In this document: piece after piece, positions 1 to 5,638 of the stretch
Layout of the letters: each line of letters starts with the position of its first letter
Numbering within the stretch: the stretch's first letter is position 1
DNA from: Bacillota bacterium
GTDB lineage: Bacteria > Bacillota > Clostridia > Christensenellales > Aristaeellaceae
NCBI GenBank assembly: GCA_023459275.1
Contig: JAEWVC010000007.1
Coordinates: 1-13,552 of the forward strand
DNA length: 13,552 nucleotides
Direction of reading: 5' to 3'
Program-made: the position numbers and the translations under genes
Notes under the pieces: generated by a model
What the model was told of the DNA's origin: nothing
Databases searched by the model: none
The model's input: the letters and a program-made list of their open reading frames with translations, nothing else

Positions 1-174
1 CGCGCACGGCCCGGCACCGCGGGGGCCACCCTTATTCAAAAACGCGTCCCCCCGGACCCCCTCCGAAAACTATCTGTTGGGAAAGCGTGCGCTACGGGGC
101 GAAAAAATTTTGTCGGGTTGGGCAAAGGGGAAAATTGCACTTTGCAGAATATTGTTAAAAAAGGAGGCGCACAT

Positions 175-840
175 ATGAAAAAAATGAAAAGAACCGGATC
201 CCGCTTTCTGGTAGGACTGGTCGCCGCCGTTATGCTGCTGTCTGTTGCAGCTCCCGCTATGGCTATGCGCATTACGGCAGTCTATTATCCAAACAACACC
301 GTCTGTTCTTTCGGACCCTACTTCCGCTATGTTTCCGATCCCCTCACCGACAAGTGGTACACCTTTACGCCCCTTGATTTGAGCAAGGACGGCACGCAAT
401 CGTACATGCTCATTGCCGGCAACAAGCGGATCATCGGTGACGTTACCGTTGCGGTGGAAGGCGATGCGGTGACGGTTACCTGCTCGTATAAGCGCAATGT
501 TTGGCCCGGGAGCCAATTTTTCACCGTTTTCAAGGAGTATGACAGCATTACCGCGGCGGATCTTGAGCAGACGTCTTCGCCGTTTGAATACGGCAAAGCT
601 TTCAGCATCAAAGATGACCTGGCGGGCGATACCGATGTGCTGCTGTATGTGCTGAACAAGGCCACCTATAAAATTATGCCGTATAATCTCAGAACGCCCT
701 GGCCCATGGAGGACGAAGTGCTAAAGACCTACTATTTTACGGCATATACGGCGGAACGGCTGGAGATGGCCGAAATGGCCGGCATCGCGGACCGCTATAC
801 CGAGCCGGAGCTTTACGTGCGCAAGGCGGTTACGTATTAA
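175..840 (+). CDS. Small secreted protein of unknown function
   Basis: The product is 221 residues and I do not recognise its family. The start at ATG 175 is chosen because a strong AAGGAGG-type site (161-167) lies just upstream and the protein then opens with a classic Sec signal peptide: a basic n-region (MKKMKR), a hydrophobic core (about residues 11-24) and an A-M-A cleavage site near residues 28-30. The frame is open upstream to 118, but that extension has no ribosome site and would bury the signal. There is no lipobox, no LPXTG-like sorting motif and no later membrane segment, so the mature domain of about 190 residues is predicted to be released or loosely wall-bound. It is rich in Tyr, Thr and Val and looks beta-rich. 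The gene stands alone and is followed by a GC-rich hairpin. No clear promoter was found in 1-160. The coding call is good; the function is open. Confidence 0.85.
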   Translation: MKKMKRTGSRFLVGLVAAVMLLSVAAPAMAMRITAVYYPNNTVCSFGPYFRYVSDPLTDKWYTFTPLDLSKDGTQSYMLIAGNKRIIGDVTVAVEGDAVTVTCSYKRNVWPGSQFFTVFKEYDSITAADLEQTSSPFEYGKAFSIKDDLAGDTDVLLYVLNKATYKIMPYNLRTPWPMEDEVLKTYYFTAYTAERLEMAEMAGIADRYTEPELYVRKAVTY

Positions 841-861
841 GACAGTGTAATGTTGCTGCAT

Positions 862-894
862 GGCCCTTCCGGGGAATCCCCGGAAGGGCCTTAT
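862..894 (+). terminator. GC-rich terminator-like hairpin after the secreted protein gene
   Basis: A perfect 13-bp stem (862-874 with 878-890, arm GGCCCTTCCGGGG) with a 3-nt loop AAT lies 21 nt after the stop codon of the secreted protein gene. The downstream tract (TTATGTAT) is only moderately T-rich, so termination strength is uncertain. It also sits between two convergent genes. Confidence 0.65.
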
Positions 895-945
895 GTATGC
901 CGCAATATATGCGCGGCAAAGACGAGGGGGTGCTGTTTACAAATC

Positions 946-1173
946 ATACTATTTCCAAACATTATTTCGTCGTTGCGACGGTTCTTTTCGCGCGGAAGGT
1001 TAGTTTCCTTAAGGAAACCAAGTCGCTGCGCGACCGCCCGTTCAAATGTTTTGAACGGGCGCCGGCTGTGTCGCCTTCCACTCAGTGTAGCGCGGCGTTG
1101 CCTCGCTCCGGTTCCTAGCCCTGCATCGAAAATCCCTCGCCGCCATGGACGAAATAATATTTTCCAATAGTAT
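946..1173. mobile_element. MITE-like element with imperfect terminal inverted repeats and internal hairpins
   Basis: Positions 946-971 (starting ATACTAT, ending ATTATTTCGTC) and 1148-1173 (starting GACGAAATAAT, ending ATAGTAT) are inverted copies that match at about 22 of 26 positions. Between them lie at least four further stem-loops: CGTCG/CGACG (968-980), the 16-bp palindrome GTTTCCTTAAGGAAAC (1003-1018), GTCGC-TGC-GCGAC (1022-1034) and a 12-bp perfect stem at 1035-1046/1050-1061. No convincing reading frame is present, so this is a non-coding element. A dinucleotide TA occurs at both edges (947-948 and 1171-1172), but I cannot prove a target duplication. The right end touches the stop codon of the neighbouring reductase gene. 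It could instead be a structured 3' region; a small non-autonomous element is the better guess. Confidence 0.5.
1035..1061. repeat. 12-bp perfect inverted repeat inside the 946-1173 element
   Basis: CGCCCGTTCAAA (1035-1046) pairs perfectly with TTTGAACGGGCG (1050-1061) around a TGT loop. There is no T-tract on either side, so it does not look like a standard intrinsic terminator. It is the strongest hairpin of the element. Confidence 0.7.
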
Positions 1174-1718
1174 CACACGCCATGCGGAGACGGGCAAGCG
1201 TAATGCAGTTGCACAAGCCCTGAAGGGAATGGCTTTGAAGAAATCAACCGGAGCCTGTTTTCTGCTCTGCCCTCCCGAAACAACCTGATTCCCCCGCCAA
1301 GAAGTACAGGCAGAATGGAGATGACGCATTCCTCAATGAGGTTCTCCCGCAGCAGCGCATGCACTGTTTCCGCACCGCCGTCAACAAAGATATTGCCTTC
1401 ATGCTCAAGTTTGATGGCTTGGATCAGATCCTTCATGCTGCCGGAATAGAAAATGACGTTTTCATCCTGCCCCGACCTGCTGCTTGAAAGCACATAACAT
1501 CTTTTGTCCCTGTGGGGAAAGGGAATTCCAAGGGAAAGCACCTTTTCATATGTTTTTCTGCCCATGATGACGGTTCCCACGTCTTTGATGAATTCTCCAT
1601 ACCCGTAATCTTCTTCCGGCCATTCCGCGATGGACAGCCAGCCGATGCCGCCGTCCTCTTTGGCGATATATCCGTCCAGGCTCATGGCGATATACAGAAC
1701 CGTTTTGCTTTTCTCCAT
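1173..1718 (-). CDS. RibD C-terminal/dihydrofolate reductase-like oxidoreductase
   Basis: The 181-residue product has the features of the RibD C-terminal/DHFR-like family of NADPH-dependent reductases. An N-terminal strand leads into S-L-D-G-Y-I-A (residues 13-19), followed by IMGRKTYE (about 51-58), an F-V-D-G-G motif (111-115) matching the cofactor-binding glycine pair, and LLGGGIRLF near 139-147. The ending SGLVQLHY is typical of the family. It is a single-domain protein without the RibD deaminase half, so a role in riboflavin synthesis is unlikely and its substrate is unknown. The start at 1718 is supported by AAGGAGG (1724-1730 on the minus strand). The last seven residues (CPSPHGV) run into the edge of the 946-1173 element, and the TGA (1173-1175) shares its last base with that edge, so the native tail may have been replaced. 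It is divergent from the lipase gene and convergent with the secreted protein gene. Confidence 0.88.
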   Translation of the reverse strand: MEKSKTVLYIAMSLDGYIAKEDGGIGWLSIAEWPEEDYGYGEFIKDVGTVIMGRKTYEKVLSLGIPFPHRDKRCYVLSSSRSGQDENVIFYSGSMKDLIQAIKLEHEGNIFVDGGAETVHALLRENLIEECVISILPVLLGGGIRLFREGRAENRLRLISSKPFPSGLVQLHYACPSPHGV

Positions 1719-1738
1719 AGCTGCCTCCTTGAATGCAT

Positions 1739-1744
1739 ACTATA
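1739..1744 (-). promoter_or_regulatory. Possible -10 box of the reductase gene
   Basis: Reading the minus strand, TATAGT (1744 to 1739) lies 20 nt before the start codon, so transcription would begin at about 1732 and give a very short leader that just includes the AAGGAGG site. I see no good -35 element (TTCCGG at a 19-nt spacing is the best), so this is tentative. Confidence 0.3.
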
Positions 1745-1845
1745 TAACCATGTACGGATTTTTCCGGAACGAATCCGAAAACCTTGGAAATGTCTGTAAA
1801 GTGCCGTGCATTATACGGAAACAGCCGGGAACAGGCGCCCGCATA

Positions 1846-1874
1846 TTGTTTCAGGGGCCGCCGCGTGGTATGAT
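1846..1874 (+). promoter_or_regulatory. Candidate promoter for the lipase-like gene
   Basis: TTGTTT (1846-1851) and TATGAT (1869-1874) are separated by 17 nt, which predicts a start near 1881 and a leader of about 42 nt before GTG 1923. The -10 box lies in the loop of the terminator-like hairpin at 1857-1891, so the same DNA may serve two roles. Confidence 0.5.
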
Positions 1875-1891
1875 AGGCGCGGCGGCTTTTT
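1857..1891 (+). terminator. Intrinsic terminator or attenuator in the lipase leader region
   Basis: An all-GC 9-bp stem, GCCGCCGCG (1857-1865) with CGCGGCGGC (1878-1886), closes a 12-nt loop and is followed directly by TTTTT (1887-1891). This is a textbook rho-independent terminator on the plus strand. No gene in this strand ends upstream (the neighbour is divergent), so it would stop transcripts begun in 1719-1850 or read-through from further left. It lies only 32 nt before the lipase start. Confidence 0.6.
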
Positions 1892-1922
1892 GGGGAAATT
1901 TCATGGGGGAGGGGGAGTTTGC

Positions 1923-3521
1923 GTGGCACAGCTTCAGGCGGACGCAGGCATGAAGGCGCCTGTGCGCGGACGGCTGACCTTTGCCGATCTTGTAAGGACC
2001 GCGGCCTTTTTCGCGCCTTGGGAGCCAGACCCCTGGGGCAGGCTCCGGCCGCCTTTCTCCCGGGAACTGATGCGCCTTTCCCTGGAACTTTCGTCCACGG
2101 CGTACGACCTTCGCATCGGCGATTGGATGCGGGCGGGCTGGACGGATTTTAACTTTCAGGTGGACAACAAGCTGCGGGGCGGCGTGGCCCAGGCGCAGTT
2201 CAACGAGCCGAAACAGTTCCTGTACAATAAGTGGGCCGTATACCGCGCCCGCGCCGACGCCAGGCAGCTGAACCCCGTGAGCCAGGTTTTTTCCGCCATG
2301 CGGCAAAGGGAGGGAAGCGATACAGGCAAGGCGGTGGTGATGATCAAAGCCGCGGGAGAAGGCCGCTATGTGGTGGCCATGGGCTTTCGCGGCACGGGCA
2401 CCAGGTTCTACGACTGGTTTTCCAACTTCCGCTTTTTGAGCGAAAACGGCATCCACCAAGGCTTTTTACAATTGGCCAGGCAGTTTGATCAGAACGCGGA
2501 ACGCATTTCCTTTCCCGAGACGGCGGCGGAGCTGGGCCTTCCAAGGCTGACGCTGGCGGATATTTTGCGGGAGGCCAGCCGGCAGGACAGCCGGTTCCGC
2601 CTGTGGCTGTGCGGTCACAGCCAGGGGGCGGCGGTGCTGCAGGTGTTGGCCCACCTGTGGACAAGGGAAAGCGGCGTGCTGCCGCAAAACATGGTGGGCT
2701 ACGGATTCGCCTCCCCCATGGTGATGATGGGCACCGCGGTCCCCGACCCGGCGGCCTACCCCGTCTATCATGTACTCAACAGCGACGACTATGTCACCCG
2801 CTCCGGGGCGCAGGTGCATCTGGGGATGTGCCTTGTGTATCCGGCGGACGAAAAGGTGCGCCGCGCCGCCTACGGCTGGCGGGAGACGGAGGATGCGGAA
2901 AAGGCCAGGGAGACCGTGCGGGACCTGACGCGCGATATCATCGATATGCCATCCTTGATCGAGCACGGCATGGCCTACCTGCAGCTGCTGGCCGCCCTGC
3001 CCGCGCAGGAAATGCTGGGTGGGCTCCATTTTCTGCCGCTTCGCATCCTGCCGCTCAAGCAGGTGATGGCGGTGACCGGTGCCAGCCAGGACAGTCTGTT
3101 GCGGTACGCCCGGCGGCGGGTGGAAAAGGCGTACCTGACCATCACCGGCCATGGCCTGGACCAGCAGTATCTGGACCGGCTGCAGGCGGGGATGGCGGAT
3201 GGGATCGGCACCCTGGGAACGGCGGAATTCAGCCGGGCCATGGGGGAAATGCTCTACTGGCCCCATGTGCTCAAGGCGGGCCAGGGAAAAGCCTTCTCCG
3301 CCTATCAGTACATTGCCATGCGCGGTGCGGGGGCGTTGGTGCCCACCATTTGGCAAAGCGGTGTGCCGCCCGTTAGGCTCTGGCGGGAAATGGAGCTGCC
3401 CGGCGCGCAGGCTCCCGCTGGGGAGACCGTTAGGGAGGGCGCGCTGTACAACCGGCGCCGTTTTCCCATGGCCCGGCGCCCCCTGGGAAGGCGGATGGCG
3501 GGCCGCAAGGCCCGCAGGTAA
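1923..3521 (+). CDS. Lipase-like (class 3) alpha/beta hydrolase
   Basis: With GTG 1923 as start the product has 532 residues. Seen directly: a strand followed by F-R-G-T (about 155-158, the oxyanion-side motif of class 3 lipases), the nucleophile elbow G-H-S-Q-G (Ser near 233), an N-S-D-D-Y-V-T segment (Asp 288/289) and a His in Q-V-H-L-G (about 299). These fit the Ser-Asp-His triad of Lipase_3-type hydrolases. An extension of about 200 residues after the catalytic domain is unrecognised and ends in a very basic tail. There is no signal peptide or membrane segment, so a cytoplasmic enzyme is predicted. The GTG follows a long purine run GGGGGAGGGGGAG (1905-1917). ATG 1950 is an alternative with no clear ribosome site of its own. 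Lipid substrate is inferred from the fold and from plsX downstream, not shown. Confidence 0.85.
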   Translation: MAQLQADAGMKAPVRGRLTFADLVRTAAFFAPWEPDPWGRLRPPFSRELMRLSLELSSTAYDLRIGDWMRAGWTDFNFQVDNKLRGGVAQAQFNEPKQFLYNKWAVYRARADARQLNPVSQVFSAMRQREGSDTGKAVVMIKAAGEGRYVVAMGFRGTGTRFYDWFSNFRFLSENGIHQGFLQLARQFDQNAERISFPETAAELGLPRLTLADILREASRQDSRFRLWLCGHSQGAAVLQVLAHLWTRESGVLPQNMVGYGFASPMVMMGTAVPDPAAYPVYHVLNSDDYVTRSGAQVHLGMCLVYPADEKVRRAAYGWRETEDAEKARETVRDLTRDIIDMPSLIEHGMAYLQLLAALPAQEMLGGLHFLPLRILPLKQVMAVTGASQDSLLRYARRRVEKAYLTITGHGLDQQYLDRLQAGMADGIGTLGTAEFSRAMGEMLYWPHVLKAGQGKAFSAYQYIAMRGAGALVPTIWQSGVPPVRLWREMELPGAQAPAGETVREGALYNRRRFPMARRPLGRRMAGRKARR

Positions 3522-3533
3522 AGCAGCATTTTC

Positions 3534-3563
3534 TTGCAATCTGCCTAACTTGTATGCTACAAT
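3534..3563 (+). promoter_or_regulatory. Promoter of plsX-acpP
   Basis: TTGCAA (3534-3539) and TACAAT (3558-3563) are spaced by 18 nt, and a TGC just before the -10 makes it an extended -10 promoter. Transcription would start near 3570. This argues against translation from ATG 3576, which would be almost leaderless, and supports GTG 3597. I saw no FapR-like palindrome around it. Confidence 0.7.
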
Positions 3564-3596
3564 CATCCTGTTTCCATGGGAGAGGGGCGAGGGTGC

Positions 3597-4607
3597 GTGC
3601 GGATTTTTGTGGACGCCATGGGCGGCGATTATGCCCCCGGGGCAGCGGTGGAAGGTGCGGCGGAGGCGCTTCGCGTACTGCCGGAGCTTCAGGTGACGCT
3701 GGCCGGGGTAGAGAAGGCCATGCGGCCGTATCTTGATAAAGAAAAAGTGAAGCAGGTACAGGACCGGATCAAGGTGGTGGAGACGCCTGAGGTCATATCC
3801 AACCATGACGCTCCGGTAATTGCCATCCGCCAGAAGAAGGGCTCCGGCATCGTGATGGGCATGCTGGCCGTGAAGGAGAAGGAGGCCGACGGGTTCGTAT
3901 CCGCGGGTTCCACCGGTGCGGTGCTGGCCGGCGGCATGTTCCGCCTGGGCCGCGTCACCGGCATTGAAAGGCCGGCCCTGGCACCCCTGATGCCCAACGG
4001 GAAGGGATATTTCCTGCTGATTGACTGCGGCGCCAACGTGGATTGCCAGCCGGAATGGCTGGACCAGTTCGGGCTGATGGGCTCGGTGTACATGCAGAAG
4101 GTGATGGGCATCGGCGATCCCAGGGTGGGGCTTGTGAACATCGGCGCGGAGGCGGAAAAAGGCAATGCGCTGGTGAAGGGCACCTATCCCATTATGGAGC
4201 AGGCCGCCTACAACTTTGTGGGGAACGTGGAAGCCAGGGATATTACCGCCGACCATGCGGATGTCATCGTATGCGACGGCTTTTCCGGCAACCTGATCCT
4301 GAAGTTTATGGAGGGCGTGGCCGGAACGCTGATGCACATTATCAAAAAGGAACTGCTGTCCGATCTGCGGGGCAAGATCGGCGGCATGATCTCCAAGCCC
4401 GCCTTCCGCCGCGTGGCCAAGCTGATGGATTATGCCGAGGTGGGCGGCGCGCCGCTGCTGGGCGTGAACGGCGTGGTGGTCAAGGCCCATGGCTCCAGCA
4501 ATGCCCACGCCATGGCGTGCGCCATCAAGCAGGCGGCGCTGATGGCGGAGGGCCGCGTGCCGGAACTCATTGGCAGGCAGATAGAATCCGGCGTTACCAA
4601 GGTGTGA
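3597..4607 (+). CDS. plsX: Phosphate acyltransferase PlsX
   Basis: PlsX turns acyl-ACP and phosphate into acyl-phosphate, the donor for PlsY in the first step of phosphatidic acid synthesis. It is a peripheral, membrane-associated enzyme. The 336-residue product has the family length. It opens with VRIFVDAMGGD, where the D-A-M-G-G-D signature starts at residue 6, contains S-A-G-S-T-G-A and D-C-G-A-N-V (residues about 102-145), C-D-G-F-S-G-N, and ends with the A-H-G-S-S-N motif near 300. GTG 3597 is chosen because it gives the usual PlsX N-terminus and lies downstream of the purine run 3578-3593; ATG 3576 in the same frame lacks a ribosome site. acpP follows 51 nt downstream and is probably co-transcribed. 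fabD and fabG, often placed between plsX and acpP, are absent here. Confidence 0.96.
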   Translation: MRIFVDAMGGDYAPGAAVEGAAEALRVLPELQVTLAGVEKAMRPYLDKEKVKQVQDRIKVVETPEVISNHDAPVIAIRQKKGSGIVMGMLAVKEKEADGFVSAGSTGAVLAGGMFRLGRVTGIERPALAPLMPNGKGYFLLIDCGANVDCQPEWLDQFGLMGSVYMQKVMGIGDPRVGLVNIGAEAEKGNALVKGTYPIMEQAAYNFVGNVEARDITADHADVIVCDGFSGNLILKFMEGVAGTLMHIIKKELLSDLRGKIGGMISKPAFRRVAKLMDYAEVGGAPLLGVNGVVVKAHGSSNAHAMACAIKQAALMAEGRVPELIGRQIESGVTKV

Positions 4608-4658
4608 TGTATAAGGCACTTATCCAAAAAACGGAAAACGAAATTGGAGGGAACTGGT

Positions 4659-4892
4659 ATGGTATTTGAAACAGTAGCGGCCATGATCGCAAAGCAGCTT
4701 CGCGTGGATGTCAGCAAGGTAACCAGGGAAGCCAGGCTGGTGGAGGACCTGAAGGCCGACAGCGCCAACGTAATGGTGATGATCATGGATTTGGAAGACA
4801 AATTTGGGATCATGGTGGAGGACGAGGTCATCGTTCAGCTTAAAACCGTGGGCGATGTGGTGGACTACATCGAAAAGCACCAGGCGAAATAA
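4659..4892 (+). CDS. acpP: Acyl carrier protein
   Basis: The 77-residue acidic product is an acyl carrier protein, the carrier of growing fatty acyl chains and the substrate supplier for PlsX. The phosphopantetheine attachment serine is Ser35 in D-L-K-A-D-S-A. The more usual sequence is D-S-L, so the residue after the serine is changed. Helix II then follows as N-V-M-V-M-I-M-D-L-E-D, and the C-terminus is a typical helix (VGDVVDYIEKHQ). ATG 4659 is preceded by TTGGAGG (4644-4650) at a good distance; an in-frame TTG at 4644 lies inside that site and is discarded. It sits directly after plsX and ahead of a strong terminator, so it ends this transcription unit. The gene call is firm. Whether it is the main fatty-acid ACP or a second ACP cannot be decided here. 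Confidence 0.95.
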   Translation: MVFETVAAMIAKQLRVDVSKVTREARLVEDLKADSANVMVMIMDLEDKFGIMVEDEVIVQLKTVGDVVDYIEKHQAK

Positions 4893-4899
4893 ATACAAT
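4870..4899 (+). promoter_or_regulatory. Candidate promoter for rnc-smc-ftsY at the end of acpP
   Basis: TCGAAA (4870-4875) and TACAAT (4894-4899) are 18 nt apart and overlap the acpP stop codon. The start would be near 4906, about 13 nt ahead of the terminator hairpin 4919-4948. The -10 matches the TACAAT form seen before plsX and the DUF975 gene; the -35 is weak (4 of 6). Confidence 0.35.
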
Positions 4900-4918
4900 G
4901 GGCGGGAAGGCATTCCGG

Positions 4919-4948
4919 GGGCTGCCGAAAACCTTCGGCAGCCCTTTT
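4919..4948 (+). terminator. Intrinsic terminator/attenuator between acpP and rnc
   Basis: GGGCTGCCGAA (4919-4929) pairs perfectly with TTCGGCAGCCC (4934-4944) around an AACC loop and is followed by TTTT (4945-4948). The 11-bp stem and T-tract make it a good rho-independent terminator. It lies only 27 nt after acpP and 21 nt before the rnc start, so rnc-smc-ftsY depends on read-through or on a promoter such as 4870-4899. Confidence 0.85.
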
Positions 4949-4969
4949 CCAATGAAAGGAGCGATGGTT

Positions 4970-5638
4970 TTGCGGGAACTGATGGACAGACTGCAATACC
5001 GTTTCAAAAACGAAGCGCTGTTGAAACGGGCGCTGACCCATCCCTCGGCGGGCGGGGAAGACAACCAGCGGCTGGAATTTCTGGGGGACGCGGTGCTGCA
5101 GTACGCCATGTCCAGGACGCTGTACGAAAAGCATCCGGCCATGAGCGAGGGCGGCTTGACCCACCGGCGGGCATTGCAGGTGTGTGAAGCGGCGCTCGCC
5201 AGGGTGGCGGAGTCCATCGGCCTTGGCGGCTATCTGATACTGAACAAATCCCAGGAGCAGGACGGCGGCAGGGAGAACCCTTCCATCCTGGCCGACGCTA
5301 TGGAAGCGGTGCTGGCTGCCGTCTGCCTGGACGGGGGCATGGAGGAGGCCCGGGCGCTTATCGCAAGATTGTGGCCGGGGGAGGAGGCGCTTGCTTCCGT
5401 TACCGACTATAAAAGCGAACTGCAGGAGTGGGTACAGGCCAGGGGCTTTGAGGCGCCCACCTATGCGCTGCTTGAGACGGAAGGGCCGCCCCATGACCGC
5501 ACCTTTACCGCCCAGGTCCTGGCCCATGGCCTGCCGGTCTTTTCGGGCCGGGGGAGGACAAAACGCCAGGCGGAGCAGGCGGCGGCCGGGAAAGCCCTTG
5601 CCCACGCCAAAAATGCGGGAGGATCGGAATGCGGCTGA
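4970..5638 (+). CDS. rnc: Ribonuclease III
   Basis: RNase III cuts double-stranded RNA in rRNA precursors and some mRNAs, as a homodimer. The 222-residue product has the N-terminal endonuclease domain with the signature R-L-E-F-L-G-D-A-V-L. The metal ligands are at Glu36, Asp40, Asp109 and Glu112, with the family spacing (E-x3-D and D-x2-E in I-L-A-D-A-M-E). A C-terminal dsRNA-binding domain covers about 147-215. The start is uncertain by six bases: AAAGGAG (4955-4961) is 8 nt before TTG 4970 but only 2 nt before ATG 4964, so TTG is preferred. The 3' end overlaps smc by 10 bp, which suggests translational coupling. The terminator hairpin in its leader could control its level. Confidence 0.95.
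   Translation: MRELMDRLQYRFKNEALLKRALTHPSAGGEDNQRLEFLGDAVLQYAMSRTLYEKHPAMSEGGLTHRRALQVCEAALARVAESIGLGGYLILNKSQEQDGGRENPSILADAMEAVLAAVCLDGGMEEARALIARLWPGEEALASVTDYKSELQEWVQARGFEAPTYALLETEGPPHDRTFTAQVLAHGLPVFSGRGRTKRQAEQAAAGKALAHAKNAGGSECG

Noticed and set aside
1..174. Promoter or riboswitch in the first 174 bases
   Set aside because: I tested TTGTCG and TTGGGC as -35 boxes, but no acceptable -10 falls at the right distance, and no known riboswitch core is visible.
850..1170. Small plus-strand reading frames in the gap after the secreted protein gene
   Set aside because: They run through the terminator hairpin and the inverted-repeat element, with no ribosome site and no protein-like composition.
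3363..3377. The string GCCGCCCGTTAGG within the lipase gene also occurs in the hairpin at 13521-13546
   Set aside because: A 13-base match between GC-rich stretches in a window this size is within chance, and the flanks do not match.
2466..4619. Open minus-strand frame of 717 codons opposite the lipase, plsX and acpP start region
   Set aside because: Its translation is low-complexity His/Gly/Arg/Pro, with no family features. It is antisense to two well-recognised genes and is a by-product of high GC.
4908..4945. GGCATTCCGGGG is shared by the acpP-rnc terminator region and 11020-11031
   Set aside because: A 12-base match is expected by chance in 13.5 kb of GC-rich DNA, and the structures around them differ.
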